Part shown: positions 1 to 20,726 of the stretch, piece after piece
Numbering within the stretch: the first letter of the stretch is position 1
How the letters are laid out: the number at the start of each line of letters is the position of its first letter
Origin: Echinococcus granulosus
Taxonomy: Eukaryota > Platyhelminthes > Cestoda > Cyclophyllidea > Taeniidae
Reading direction: 5' to 3'
DNA length: 64,000 nucleotides
Assembly (NCBI RefSeq): GCF_000524195.1
Contig: NW_020170397.1
Coordinates: 689,305 to 753,304 of the forward strand
Translations under genes and position numbers: made by a program
The notes under the pieces: generated by a model
The model's database searches: none
What the model was told of the DNA's origin: nothing
Seen by the model: only the letters and a program-made list of their open reading frames with translations

Positions 1-2800
1 CTGCGTTGCTGCGACCGGGTCGTTTCGATCGTCAAATCTACGTCTCCCTTCCAGATATTAAGGGACGTGCTTCTATCTTCAAGGTAAGTTACTGTAATCC
101 ATCACTAAATTCGCCAACAACTTGCTTTGTTCGATGCCTTTTCAAGGTCCGCTTGTGAAAACGATGGTCAAATTTCTGAATATATGGTTCTTTGCAATCA
201 AAGTTCATTGTGATACACAATCTGTAAACAAATGAAGTTTATAATTTAGTACATCTACTGCAAGTAGCAGATGCCTTATTAAATTTTCTTCAATTAATTG
301 TGAAAACTGAAGCATGACTATAGGTTGCTTTAGTCTGTAACCTTCCTGGAAAGTAGGGTTACTAGGCAATATGTGGATTGAGAATTAGGAAAGAAATCCA
401 TTTAATGTGTGATGGCATGTCGTGCTTGTCTCCTGGATCACATTGCGTTTGTTAAGACTACCATTCTCAACGATCTTGACGACAGGTTCACTTGAAGCCG
501 CTGAAGTCGAAGCTGGACAAAGTGGAGGTGGCGCGTCGCATGGCGGCCCGCACACCGGGCTTCTCGGGCGCGGACATCGCGAGTGTTTGCAACGAGGCCG
601 CCCTTATCGCGGCTCGTGAGGATGCGAAATCGGTTGACCTCAGCCACTTTGACGCCGCCATCGATCGGGTCATTGCGGGACTGGAGAAGAAGAGTCAGGT
701 CTGTTCATTCTAACTATTTGTTATTGCTCCTCCCAACAGTTCTTGGAACTGCAGGAGGCAAATGTCGAGTCCTTTGCTTTGCGTAGGAAAGTCGGAAAGT
801 TCCGTTGTCATAGTTTTTGACTGTTCATAGATTTTTTTATCACCTGACGACACGTCCTCGCCTTTTTGAGCGCGGTCATCCCTGGGTTTAGTCCTATCTG
901 TAGACGTGAAAAGGCTGGGAGGTGTTTCTTGGTACTGTGAAACAGGTTTGGAACAGCCTTCGAGGTTCGATGCTGCGAGGAAATATCAGTTCGTCCAGCT
1001 TATACAGACTGTAAACAGTTAATGAACATGGGATTACAGAACGAAGGTATTTAGTATTTCACCTTTTTATTTTCCAAACATCTTTAATCGTGATTCTAAA
1101 ATTCAGATTTTTTAATGTGTTTGCTGTTGGAAGTTCAATGCTTGGCAGTCTGGTACATTGTTTAAATCCATGACCTGTTTTCCTAACCTCTGTCGGTGCT
1201 CTACTTTCCAAAATCTATGTTCTCAGTTGGTGTCGGAAACAATACAGTAATATGCCGTTGTTCACTCATTTCGGTTAGCCGAAACGTTGAATTGCATTCA
1301 TAGCTCAAAGCATCATTGATGCCCATCGGGAGGCAGCGATCATTTTTTGGCCCAGGCCAACTCCAGCCGTGAAATGAGTAACCAGAGGCGTAGGTGTCGT
1401 CGTCAACGGATATTTTCCAAACCTAGTCGTGTAGCTTGTTTCCAAATGCGCGCGTGCAGGTGCTGCAGCCGGACGAGAAGAAGACGGTGGCCTACCACGA
1501 GGCAGGGCACGCGACAGTGGGGTGGTTCCTGGAGCACTGCAACCCTCTTCTTAAGATCTCCATTATCCCTCGGGGGAAGGCGCTGGGCTACACGCAGTAC
1601 CAGCCACGCGACGCATACCTTCACACTCAGGCTCAGATGCTCGACGAGATGTGTCTTGCCCTTGGCGGCCGTGCCAGCGAACAGGTCTTCTTCGGCAAGG
1701 TCGGCTCCGGTGCTATGGACGACCTCCAACGCGTTACTCGCTCCGCCTACGCTCAGGTCCGAACTTTTGCTACCATGTCTTAAAAGAGCCTTTCGACATC
1801 CTAATTCATTCATGAATAACCTTGTGTCAGTTCTTACTACCTCTTTGTACTCGGAACTTTTTCAAAATTACTTAGGTGAAATCATTTGTTCAACTACCGT
1901 CTAAAACACCTTGTGTATGCATTATTTTGGTTCAAACCGTCATTTTCTTCTGGTCTTTCGCCACTGATAATTTTAAACAGGCATTTTTACTTGTTAGCTT
2001 GGTTAGTGGGAGGTGGCTCTGGTTGTGGTTCAAATGAATTTGTATTAACTGACCTTTGTTTACTACGAAGCTTTGCCTCTTTGCCTTCTTGTTCGTAATC
2101 CTTTTTTACATTCCCCTCTGTCGTAGGTTGTTCAACTGGGTTTCTCTCCAAAAGTCGGAAACCTCTCCTTCGATCTACCTCAACAGGGTGAGCCAGTTAT
2201 GACCAAGCCCTACTCGGAGCACACTGCTCAAATAATCGACGAGGAGGTGCGGGACCTGGTTGCTAGGGCCTATGACCGGACCCTCAAGCTTGTTGAAGAG
2301 CATAAAGGTCACATTGAGGCGGTGAGTTTCGTTTAATTGACCCAGAATAGTTTCACCGTAACGAATCGGTTTCAGGGAATAAATTGCGAATGCATTTTGC
2401 AGTTGGCGCTTCGACTTTTGGAGAAGGAGCAGCTTCAGAAGGAAGATTTAGTGGAAATTCTTGGTCCACGACCCTTCCAGGAGAAAAGTACCTATGAGGA
2501 ACTTGTTGGGTCTGGTAAGATAAGAGATGAAGCTTTATATTCTCTTCCTCTATTTTGAGGTACAATCTCATTCTCAAGTTATTCACGTTCGCAATTCTAT
2601 CTGCTCAGTTGATACAAGTTTTTTTTTCGTATTTTTTTCATTAGGAATTGTTGCCTACACTGATATGCAATCTGAGCGCTTTCTTGAAACATTAAATTGG
2701 AGTTTTCATTTTTCCTCTAGGTCCACTTGATGAAGACACTGATCTTCCACCTGGGCTTAAGGATTGGAATAAGGAACCTGACCCTCAGCCTGATACTTGA
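1..2800 (+). CDS. AFG3L2: AFG3L2-like mitochondrial m-AAA protease, 3' part (six exons)
   Basis: Family role: ATP-dependent zinc protease of the inner mitochondrial membrane that degrades misfolded proteins and processes substrates. Coding exons read are 1-83, 486-698, 1460-1756, 2127-2321, 2403-2514 and 2721-2800. All junctions keep frame and the last exon ends in TGA, giving about 325 residues. Seen in order: the end of the AAA ATPase module ([10 protein letters not shown], with second-region-of-homology arginines), the helical lid ([20 protein letters not shown]), and the M41 protease domain with zinc motif HEAGH in exon 3, then [12 protein letters not shown]. The C-terminus has LLGPRPF, KSTYEEL and GLKDWNKE, as in human AFG3L2. 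The transmembrane segments, Walker A and Walker B lie to the left of the window, so the gene is partial here. The GLKDWNKE tail favours AFG3L2 over paraplegin. An ATTAAA at 2908-2913 could be the poly(A) signal. Confidence 0.95.
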
Positions 2801-3682
2801 GAATGAGGTGGCGCAGAGAAAGCTATTTTTAATGCGGATTAGGAGTCCGATGTCCCCGTTTTTATGCTGTAAGCTTACTTTGTCGCAATTTGTCGCATCA
2901 TTTGACCATTAAATTTTATACTTTATTTCGCTTGCTGCTACTTTTAACTGCTCCGATTCTTCTCGGACGTTGGAATGGTGCACAATAACATGGAGATGGT
3001 TATTATTGACGTACAAAGGTAAGAGTTATCTGGAGGTCTGGGGTGCAATCTATTGGCGCTGAAGGGCCCACTTGATCAAATGTGCATTGAGGTAGGCACC
3101 TAATTGCGGTAGTGATTCATCCCTCGTGGTTTCTCGCACTTAGTTCAGCTCCCAAATCCTTCCAGAGAGAGGAAGAGGCTGTGTTGGCAGGTCAAGAGTT
3201 GCTGCCGCAGTGTGCTCACCCGAATCGATTATGAGGGTGGAGGTGGCAAGAGCGGGATTGGCGTTTGGACGCGCCCTCAGCTGGGGTAGCCAAGGCTAGC
3301 AACGGCCCTTGGAGGTGGGCGTTCCCATACGTGGCAATTTTTAGCTGTTAGCGAAATATGAGAAGGGCTTCAAGCAGTCTACCCTTTTTTTAGGAGCTTT
3401 TATTTCCTTCGGCTGGGTCTGGCGGAGATAAGGGGCTTATTCTTTCCACCACAAATACCAAAGTCTAATGCTGGCTAGTCGTCAACATTAACCTCAAGGC
3501 GGTCGAAAGAGTCAGTGAGACGGCAATAAGAATGTTGGCTTAGGCAACAGTTCCTAGTCAAGTTGTAAAGCCTCACGTCGGAACAATGACCTATGTTCTG
3601 ATTACAAGGAGCAAAGATCGTGTACAGCCTAGCCTAAATGTTTGGTCGGGTAGTTACTTAGCATTCATTTTATGAGGTCTAG

Positions 3683-3880
3683 CTGTAATACGATGGTGGT
3701 TTATCCCTGGGTATTAGTAAGGCGCCACTTTTGTACTTTGAATTAGCCTTCTTGTACCTCGCTGAGTGGGCTGGCATTGGGGCCATGCTAGTAGCCCAGA
3801 CACCTCTGTGCTGGATGTGTATGTTCTGCCCGAGTATTATGTCTTCTGTCGTCCTCAGAGAAGTCTTGAGACGCTACATA
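3683..3880 (-). repeat. Dispersed ~200-bp repeat, copy 1 (tail type 2)
   Basis: On the minus strand it starts TGTAGCGTCTCAAGACTTC and runs through GGCTACTAGCATGGCC. Its far end, read on plus as ACGATGGTGGTTTATCCC, matches the copy at 16970-17169 closely by eye along its whole length. It shares its first ~110 bp with the plus-strand copies in the right half, but its tail differs from theirs. Confidence 0.8.
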
Positions 3881-3932
3881 GCACTATGAAAAACGTATTA
3901 ATTGATTAGTAGAGAAATACGTTGTTTTCTAA

Positions 3933-3945
3933 CCCCCCCCCCCCC
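3933..3945. repeat. Poly-C run (13 C)
   Basis: Uninterrupted run of 13 cytosines in the intergenic stretch before DUS1L. Its length may be unreliable in the assembly. Confidence 0.9.
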
Positions 3946-4179
3946 ACTTAAGAAAACCTTGAATTGGTAGCAAACATTGCGTGTCGAATCTTTAACCTCA
4001 ACGCAAAAACCAGAAATTGTTTGACATATTAATAACATTTGGCAAGCTGCTGTTACATGCAATTGTCGTATGCATTTGAAGTTTGTTTTATCGAATCCCA
4101 CAATTTCTTCGTAAAGCAAGTAGTACAGGGTGCGCCGACCTGCTCCCTGTGTTGATTGGACGAGTTGCTGGTACTTCAA

Positions 4180-5741
4180 ATGGATCAAAATAATAAAATC
4201 ACGGGGAGTTTTTTAACAGAATACTCCAAATATGTTCTCGCCCCGATGGTCGATCAGAGTGAATTAGCTTGGCGCATGCTTGCGAGGAAATACGGTGCAC
4301 ATGTCACTTTCACTCCAATGATCAATATTAAGCAGTTCATGAAGGACCCAAAATATCGAGCTAAAGCCATGGAATTTACGGAAGAGGATAGACCTTGTAT
4401 TGCACAGGTACCGGCTGATTTTCTGACGTCCTTCCAGTTTTGTGGTGATTCACCGGAACTATTTGCAGCCTCTGCAAAGATAGTTGAGAAGTACTGCGAT
4501 GGTATCGACTTGAATCTAGGATGTCCACAAGGAATCGCCCGTCGGGGCCACTATGGGTCGTTTCTCCAAGACGAATGGGAGCTCATAGCAGCAATGGGTA
4601 CACCGTGGTATTCTCGTATTTCCCCTTCTCGATCTTCCCTGGTTCCCTTAAAATGTTGTTTGATTTAGTTCGCGAGTGCAAAGCCGCCGTAACGGTACCG
4701 GTGTCTGTAAAAATACGCATTTTCCCTGACGTTGAGCGAACTATTTCGTACGCCAAAATGTTGGAAGAAGCCGGGGCATCTCTCATCACAGTTCACGGTC
4801 GAACACGGGAACAAAATGGACTCCACACTGGGCTCGCAGACTGGCTACAGATACGGGCAGTTAAGTAAGTTTCTTAAATTTTATTAGCATCTGATATTGT
4901 GTATGTTTACACATACAAATGTGATTTGGGATTTTAATGCACACTATGCTATCGTTTCTGTTCTCTTATTTTGCCGGCGTTTACGTTCTTTCAAAGATCA
5001 CTCATCCCATGGGAATAAAGCGATAGTAATGTTTTTCTTTTATTCAGAGAAGAAGTCAATGTTCCAGTGATCGCTAACGGGAATATTATATCGTATGAGG
5101 ACATAGCGGAATGTCTTAAAGTAACCGGAGCTGACGCAGTTATGAGTGCAGGTTATCGGACCTTTTCTCGTCTAGCAGTACCTCAGAGCCTCATTTATAC
5201 AACCCGACAATATTTTCGAAACAGGAATGTACGGTTTTTCAAGTGGCTAACGAATATGTGGACTTTGTGAAAAAGTACCCCTGTCCGATGTCGTTTGTCC
5301 GGGGCCACCTCTTTAAGCTTTTTCGCAACACGTAAGCATGCGTTTGTGTCTCCTCACCTTACCCTTTTACTAACATTCAAGAATGAATATCCATACAGAG
5401 ATGCGTGAATGTCTCGCCTTTTCCCAGACACTCCAAGACGTGGAGGCCTTCATCCGTAACCTCAAAATGATTTGTAAGGTAACTCCCGGTTCACATGTAA
5501 ATACCTGTCAATTTTCCTGCACCTATACGCGTCATATGTGATGCTATACTGGAGCGAGACCTATTCTGAATGGTGTAAGACTTGACTCATCTAATTTTCC
5601 TCGTTGTAGAAAGAATGCGTGCAAGACGGAAAGTGGTCACCATCCTCAGAGCCACGGGGGTTGACTAAACCGCATTGGATATGTCAGGCCTACCTTCGCA
5701 CTTTGGAGGCGAAACCGAACCCAACAAAAATTAGCTCATAA
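4180..5741 (+). CDS. DUS1L: tRNA-dihydrouridine synthase, DUS1L type (seven exons)
   Basis: Flavoenzyme family that reduces uridine to dihydrouridine in the tRNA D-loop (positions 16/17 for the Dus1 class). Exons: 4180-4407, 4438-4597, 4669-4864, 5048-5151, 5187-5331, 5382-5478, 5610-5741. They sum to 1062 nt, or 353 residues plus TAA. The start is the first ATG before the conserved barrel strand LAPMVDQSELAWRML. Visible motifs are DLNLGCPQ with the catalytic Cys, GHYGSFLQDEW, the phosphate-binding HGRT, ANGNI and VMSAE, and the C-terminal HWICQAYLR. Human DUS1L is about 470 residues; here the protein stops soon after HWICQ and lacks the human-type Cys-rich tail. Introns of 30 nt (4408-4437) and 35 nt (5152-5186) are inferred from homology. 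The 30-nt one is in frame and stop-free, so a 10-residue insertion is the alternative. Confidence 0.93.
4408..4437 (+). other. Putative 30-nt micro-intron in DUS1L
   Basis: Begins GTACCG and ends TTCCAG, with CTGAT and CTGAC branch-point-like words inside. Removing it joins DRPCIAQ to FCGDSPELF, matching the human order (DRPLIVQ then FCANDPEVF) without a gap. If retained it would add ten residues in frame. Confidence 0.75.
5152..5186 (+). other. 35-nt micro-intron in DUS1L
   Basis: Begins GTTATC and ends CCTCAG. Removing it restores MSAEPHLYNPTIF, which aligns with human MSAEGNLHNPALF; reading through breaks the frame. This makes the micro-intron firm apart from confirmation by transcript. 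Confidence 0.85.
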
Positions 5742-7302
5742 TTTTGATTTGGAACTAGGCAAAAGGTGGTCGAGATTTGTCTTTCATTTTTATAAAACAT
5801 ACTGTAAAGAATCATTAAACGAATCGCGAAAGTCGACTCATACTTTTTTGACGTGGATCAATGGGATAGATGCCATTCTATCGACTTCACCATTCCAATT
5901 CATAAACTTTTCCAAATTCTGCTTCGATGTGAGATCAGGTACCAAAAGCCCAGTCGTCGCGAACTCTTGGGCTTCTTGTTTCAGGAGCTCGTTTGTCATA
6001 TCGATTGTCATTGAAATTGAGCAGTTTTCAGTTTCCCTTTCTTCTTCCTTGCTGTCAAGTTTGAATCGGCGCAAGTACCTTGGAGTAAAAAATAATTCAC
6101 CGTCTCCATAATCGTCACAAAGAACTAAGATGGGGATTCAACCGTTAAAACAGCGCGAAGATCGTTAACAGTGCACCTGTTGATGCTAGATTTGCTTTTT
6201 AACAAGAGAATGAACGAGAAATCACAACACAAGATGTTATGGGAAGTAAGGGTGTCGATTGCAGACTTAAAAAAGGAGGGCAGCTACACAAATTTCACAG
6301 AGCATGCGACAAACGGACTCCCCAATTAAATAATAAAAATAAGCGGGTCAATTCAGACCCGAAAAAACTAGATGAATTGCCGTTGGTACAGGCGACAGAC
6401 CTGAAGATCAAGGACCGAAGATCATCAATAGTTAATGAAGTCCTATTTTGTGGAATGTTCTCCTTGAACCACAGCATCTTAGTTCCTTAAATAAAACCCA
6501 CTGGTTGGTCTTACTTTTCAATTCATCCATGCTTCTTCTCATCTTTTTGCGTCTACGCCCAAATATAAGAATAAGGAAAGACATACTTTGTAACCTTAAT
6601 AGCATGGTGTTTTCTTGCAATTTTTTGCTTTACTTTCCTACTAGAAGGATGCAGAATCTTCCCTTTGGGCCTAGCCATCAATAAATGTGACAGCCTGACG
6701 TTTAGAGACACCGCAGCAAGGACGGGGGATTAAAACAAATTGAATGTGTCAAGATGCATAAACAATAGTCCTTAAAGGATTTTGATAGCTTTAAAGACTA
6801 CTTAGTTTATTTCCAGTAAGGTCTAACATGCATTGACAGGTCAATAGATCTCACAATACCTAGGTAGCCCCAGACACCTCCTTTTGCAAAATGGTGTATT
6901 GACTAGGTATGGGGGGCTGTTTCCACCCGATAAAGCACTAAAACTGCGCTCAATTCCGAACTTGCTAGGTTTTTTTGGTCAAAAAAACAGGTAGCCCCTA
7001 CATCGCTGTCGAATGAGGCCATGCAGCTCTGAGGAGCATCGCAGACACCGACCCCCACCTTCGACTTCCGGAAAGGCCGGACCCTGCAACCAGGTGCGGA
7101 ACTAACAGCCCGACCCAGAAGCCGTCATATCGGACAGCACCATTCCCCGAACTTAGCAGTCAAAGAGTCAGTCTAGGAAGACATCAGCGGTTTACCCGCA
7201 GATATGAAAACTTTTAAATTGGTACAGCAATTCAGTGTGACATGACCAATTCGAAAAAAAAAACCTACAAACAAGCTGAAAACAAGTAGCAACGCAAAAC
7301 GC
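5742..7302. other. Intergenic stretch between convergent DUS1L and TBCD
   Basis: Holds the two 3' flanks. ATTAAA near 5815 could end DUS1L transcripts. Short open frames here show no splice-consistent coding pattern or recognisable family. No clear copy of the dispersed repeat was seen. Confidence 0.5.
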
Positions 7303-16195
<8,893 letters not shown>

Positions 16196-18756
16196 GGTTA
16201 CACAAACAAGCGACACAGAAGCAACTACCAAAACCTTGGCAGTTCAAAATCTCATTGGTTATCATGATTGAATCCAACATTAGGTGCTAGTTGCAGGTGA
16301 CAAATGAAAGATTTAAAGTGCCCTAAGCAATAGAAATATTTAACACTTAAAAGAGAGCATACAATTTTAAAATGTTTAAAATCTGTTTAGTAGGCTCAAA
16401 TCAAGCAGAAAAAGCAGTACACATAGTGGGATTTAAAAAAGTCCTTGATCATGTAAGTAGTTGAATTTTATTTAGCCAGAACCAAAAATAGGAAAAGAAC
16501 GTCACAACACTTAGCAATTTGCTTGATGCAGTTTTGGTTATGTAGTCACTTAGGCATATGCAGATTATACTCCGCCCGCATGCATGGCCTTCGAGGCAAA
16601 CCCGTAACCTCTCACCTTTTTTGTATGTTTGTAGAATTTTTTTAACCGAGCTACCATGATTCTTACTGCCTAATAGAGTAGGGCACGTAGTTTGCAAAAG
16701 GTAAATTTCATGAGTAATTCCAAAGCAAACAGTCTCTGGGCAATTTCGGAGTAATGTTTCCTCACTCATTTGAGAGGCGTATTTTGTGCATTCTCTGTAG
16801 TATCCCAAGTCTGTTCTGAAGGTTAAACGAATCGAAGCTCTGTAAAAGCATATATATCGCTTACATACTGGGGTATAGACGACTACTAGCATCGTCTAAA
16901 GACCATGCTGCGGATCAGAAGTTCAGTCAATGAAATATTAAGTGCCTTATTTTTCAAATTAGTTCTAAATGTAATACGATAGTGGTTTATCCCTCGGCAT
17001 TGGTAAGGCGCAGCTTTTGTACTTTGAATTAGCCCTCTTGTACCCTGCTGGGTGGGCTGGCCTTTTAAGCCATGCCAATAGCTCGGACACCTTCTCCGTG
17101 CTGAATATATATATTCTGCCCGAGTATTTCGTCTTCTTTCGTCTTCAGGGAGTCTCGGGACGCTACATAAAAAACACCAAATATCCCCTATCTTCCTTTG
17201 GGTGTCGTCTTCGGCGCTGCCTTGGTTACCAACAGGGGAACCGGCATATGAGAGGACATTTCATCCCACGTAGCTGATAGGTCTCAGCAATCCTTCTGAA
17301 CCCGGAGTTTCATCTTATTTTCAAGGGTTTTGGGGAAATAGCAATCAACTGGCTTCTTACTGCTTAAGAATGAATAATGCCCACAACGAGAACATCACAT
17401 GTACCAATTGCTGGTCATCAAGATATTGGTCCACAACAGAGCTACTTACTGAGATATGGGACTTATAGCGATTTCATAAGCGTAATATTTAGCATCCATT
17501 CATCCATTCCTGCTACTTCATTCTCGTCTCAGTGATGCTCAGCCTTCTATCCGAGAAACAATTAGTAATTAGTGAATCGGAGGGGACATTGCTTGTTCAC
17601 ATAATTAACGTCTTTACATAGATTTCGTTGACGGTTCCATGATAATCCTTTTTAAATGATTCAAATCAAACGTCCCTTCTGTTGTCCATAGCATTCTTGC
17701 ACATAAACTTGTTTAGCTAATTGCCAATGAAAACCATCATTTCTGGCTTACTTAGGAATTTTAACAGATTAGTCCATCTGTGGTAGATGCTTCCCCCTTG
17801 CCACGTTATTATTCAATTTTCAGCCATAGAAATCAGAACAATTGTGCTTTTGGATTGGGTTCCACTTGATGCCACCACCAATTTAGCACCCCGAGTCTTC
17901 CCAAAGTTGTAACAAACCAAAGTACTGTGAATGAGCATGTACAGTACGGAAGTTCGACCTGGGAAGACTGATGTACCAGCTTAGTTTAACGCTCAGTTGA
18001 ACAAAACATTGAATCACTGCATTCTAATTAACGTGATTGTTACTTATGGCCATTGTTCCTTCAGGACGCTTTGAAACGCATATGGTGAGTCCCTTAAATT
18101 GAATTAATATAGTTTAATAGACGAATACCCGTCCATTTCTTAAATACTTTTCTCAACGCATAGCGGGAAGATACTTAGACAACCGATAAACTGAGCAGCG
18201 TGCTACGGAGAATTCTGGCTCTCCAAAACAATCACTGCCTTTTCGAATTCATCTGTAGGATTGATCGGGATAAATGTACCAATCGGAAAAAGTTGTTTGT
18301 CAGTCATCTATATGGATGTGATCCTCTCTGCCCCTCTCACTCATTCTACTGTCAAAATACGGTTTAAGTGCAATAACCGTCACACCGTGTTCTGCGACGT
18401 TGCCAACGCAATAAACTGGGCATCTGAATAGGGCCCTACTTATTCGTTGACCCTGGAATTCGATAACAACTGCTTCTCTGAAAGGATGTCCCACCGACCT
18501 TACCAAGCTTAACAACATCTCGCCAAGCACAAGTCTGAGAGCCCACCTCGATTACTTTGTAGCCTTGTGATCAAAGCGCCTCAGTCGCCTTGTATATGAT
18601 TCGCCTCATACACACCTCCCCTTACTCCTGACACATCGCACTTCTCCGACCTTAGAGTAAACAATTTCTATCAAACTAACGCCGTACTAAACAAAACAAT
18701 TTTGTATAATCGTGAGAAATATATCCATTTACAAAAAAGTGCCAAGAAAAGAAGGC
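16196..18756. other. Upstream flank of TBCD and gene-free stretch
   Basis: Contains the TBCD promoter side and one copy of the dispersed repeat (16970-17169). An open frame on the minus strand at about 18300-18530 has mixed composition but no recognised family or splice context. Nothing else could be supported. Confidence 0.5.
16970..17169 (-). repeat. Dispersed ~200-bp repeat, copy 2 (tail type 2)
   Basis: Runs from ACGATAGTGGTTTATCCC to GGGACGCTACAT on plus. It is nearly collinear with the copy at 3683-3880, including the shared block TTGTACTTTGAATTAGCC. Orientation is taken from the TGTAGCG end. Confidence 0.85.
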
Positions 18757-20371
18757 TCACGCGGGAGCGAAGTACATTCTCTTGTACGGCCTTGTGGACT
18801 CCTCAGCATCCACGTTTCCCGATAACTTCTCCATGTAGCGGCAGACGGTATTGAGGCAACGAAAGCCGTAGGGCAGACGTGTCACATATTGCAGGGGTGC
18901 GCCGTTGCAATAAAAGAGGACTGTCAAAAAGATTGACACGCACTCCACCGGATCCAGCTGACGCTCTGTTGGGGTAAAAAAGGGGGAGAAAGCGAAAATT
19001 AATACAATGCCAGAACGAATTCCCTTGTATCGGTCCGCACACACACACAAAGTGACCAGTCATTGCAACAGCGACATAACTCAGGGGATTTTCCCACCAT
19101 TTCTCTTTTGCTTCAGCTGTAAAATAAGTATACTGAACCCGGTCAACTCTCACAAAGGCGGGATCGTAATAAAAGGTTGAATTTACTATACAACTTTTTC
19201 TGTGCACTACTAATTATAATTCCTAGGCACTTGCTTAAATTAACTGTTGTAGGTTTTGTTTTTCTTTAAGTCTCATCAGGAAGCTATGAGAATAGGGTCA
19301 ATAAGTGCCGCTTATCCTTTCAAATGACCCGAATATTGAAGGCGTGCCACGCGCTACCACGGCATCAGGGCTTTTTATTCCTATTCGATTCGTAAACGGT
19401 GGAAGGGATAAGAAACTAACAATACAAAACGAAAAATAGCAGCTAAAATAGTGGCAAATCACCTTTAGTTGAGTTGACGATGTCTGTGACTACAGCCATC
19501 ATTGAATCGAAGAACACCTCTGCCGAATCTGATGTGGGTTCTACTAAAAGGTATCTTTGTTTCCTCTCCATATCTGAAAAAAAGGTAATTTATGCAGAAC
19601 CGCACAAGCGATAGTAGCAATGGCTTTGGGCGTTTTGCTGGCAAATAAATGTCATCAGCAAAACCATTACATTTAGTAGGGATGTATTACCAATACGAAA
19701 TGAACAAGTAATACCATACTAACTTCCACCGAAGTTTTTCAGCATATTTTGAATCGCTCCTTTTTTCTCCAAAACAGGGCCATGATTGAAGCATGAAATT
19801 TCACTTCAATGTTCTTCAATAGGATTGGGACTAACAAAGTGTGGAACACAATTACCTTTACGGAGAAGTACTTACTAAAATCGTTATAGAGATTGCTTAG
19901 AGTCTAGCAAATGAAACACTTTTTGAATGACACGAGACACTCAGAAGGGACATTAACCAAGTGTTCGTGTAGCATCACTCAAGTTACGAACTCTACATAC
20001 ACGAATTGTCGTTTAGCAAGCAGCGATACCGTCGAAGTATCCCAACAGCTTTTGAACTTTGACGTCATTCAAATTTACGATAAACAGTATTATCAGTTAG
20101 GGTTTACAAAAACAAAAGCAACTCCATCATCGGTAATGAAACACGAATTTACGCTTTGGAAACCAAAAGAACCGAAAAAGCAAGAAGGCACGATAAAGAA
20201 ATCACGTTAAAATTAACCGAAAACGAGCGAAACACAAGTGCCACTTTTAATTGTCCAGATTTATTGGGTATCACGGTCAACAGTAGGCATTACCTGAATA
20301 TTTAGTGTCTGTGTGAAGCTGCTTGTAGAGAGCAACTTGATGTATGGTATCATAAACCAACGAAAATTCCC
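18757..20371 (-). CDS. Unrecognised gene, last four exons
   Basis: I do not recognise this family. Four exons join in phase: 20294-20371 (start of EFSLVYDTIHQVALYKQL), 19463-19573 (MERKQRYLLVEPTSDSAE), 19057-19116 (EAKEKWWENPLSYVAVAM) and 18757-18965 (DPVECVSIFLTVLFYCNG to stop). All donors and acceptors are canonical, phase 1 at every junction. The fragment is about 150 residues, mixed helical in look, with one hydrophobic stretch (VECVSIFLTVLFYC) and a basic-aromatic end (YKRMYFAPA). The first exon shown starts with two bases of a split codon, so at least one more exon lies upstream, between it and the KLHDC10-like stop at 20727 or beyond. It could be a small independent gene in the same orientation as KLHDC10. 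Confidence 0.65.
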
Positions 20372-20726
20372 CTACTTACGCACTTTGAAAAAACTCCAGC
20401 AAATACAGGCTCTTATTCATCTAAGGTGCTGACGACTGGCATTTAGTCTATTTGCATGACTAAGATAAACACTCTCAATATTGGCGGCTGATATTAAAAT
20501 AGAAATATTGCCAGTTAAAAGATTTCACCTTACATACTTCTCTGTAGCTTTTTTATTTCTGTCCTCCTAAATGCAAAGAAAGACGACTCTATAAAAAACA
20601 GCAGTAAGGCATGTTTTGAATGTAACGGGAAAAGTTAGCGAGAGCGTACTGCGGTATAAAAAAACTGAACTCTTCTTGATATATGAATCAAAACTTCGTG
20701 GTCCATCAATTTTACGAATGATTCCA

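Larger units (their letters stand above)
2801..4179. other. Intergenic stretch between AFG3L2 and DUS1L
   Basis: No coding exon was recognised. It holds one reverse-oriented copy of the dispersed repeat (about 3683-3880) and a run of 13 C at 3933-3945. The DUS1L promoter or a trans-splice acceptor should lie just before 4180. Confidence 0.6.

Noticed and set aside
4408..4437. Reading DUS1L exon 1 and 2 as one uninterrupted exon
   Set aside because: Possible because the frame stays open, but the ten extra residues fall in a gap-free conserved block and are bounded by good GT and AG sites, so splicing is preferred.
18300..18530. Minus-strand open frame of 76 residues
   Set aside because: Composition is plausible, but there are no convincing splice sites, no family match and no in-phase neighbour.
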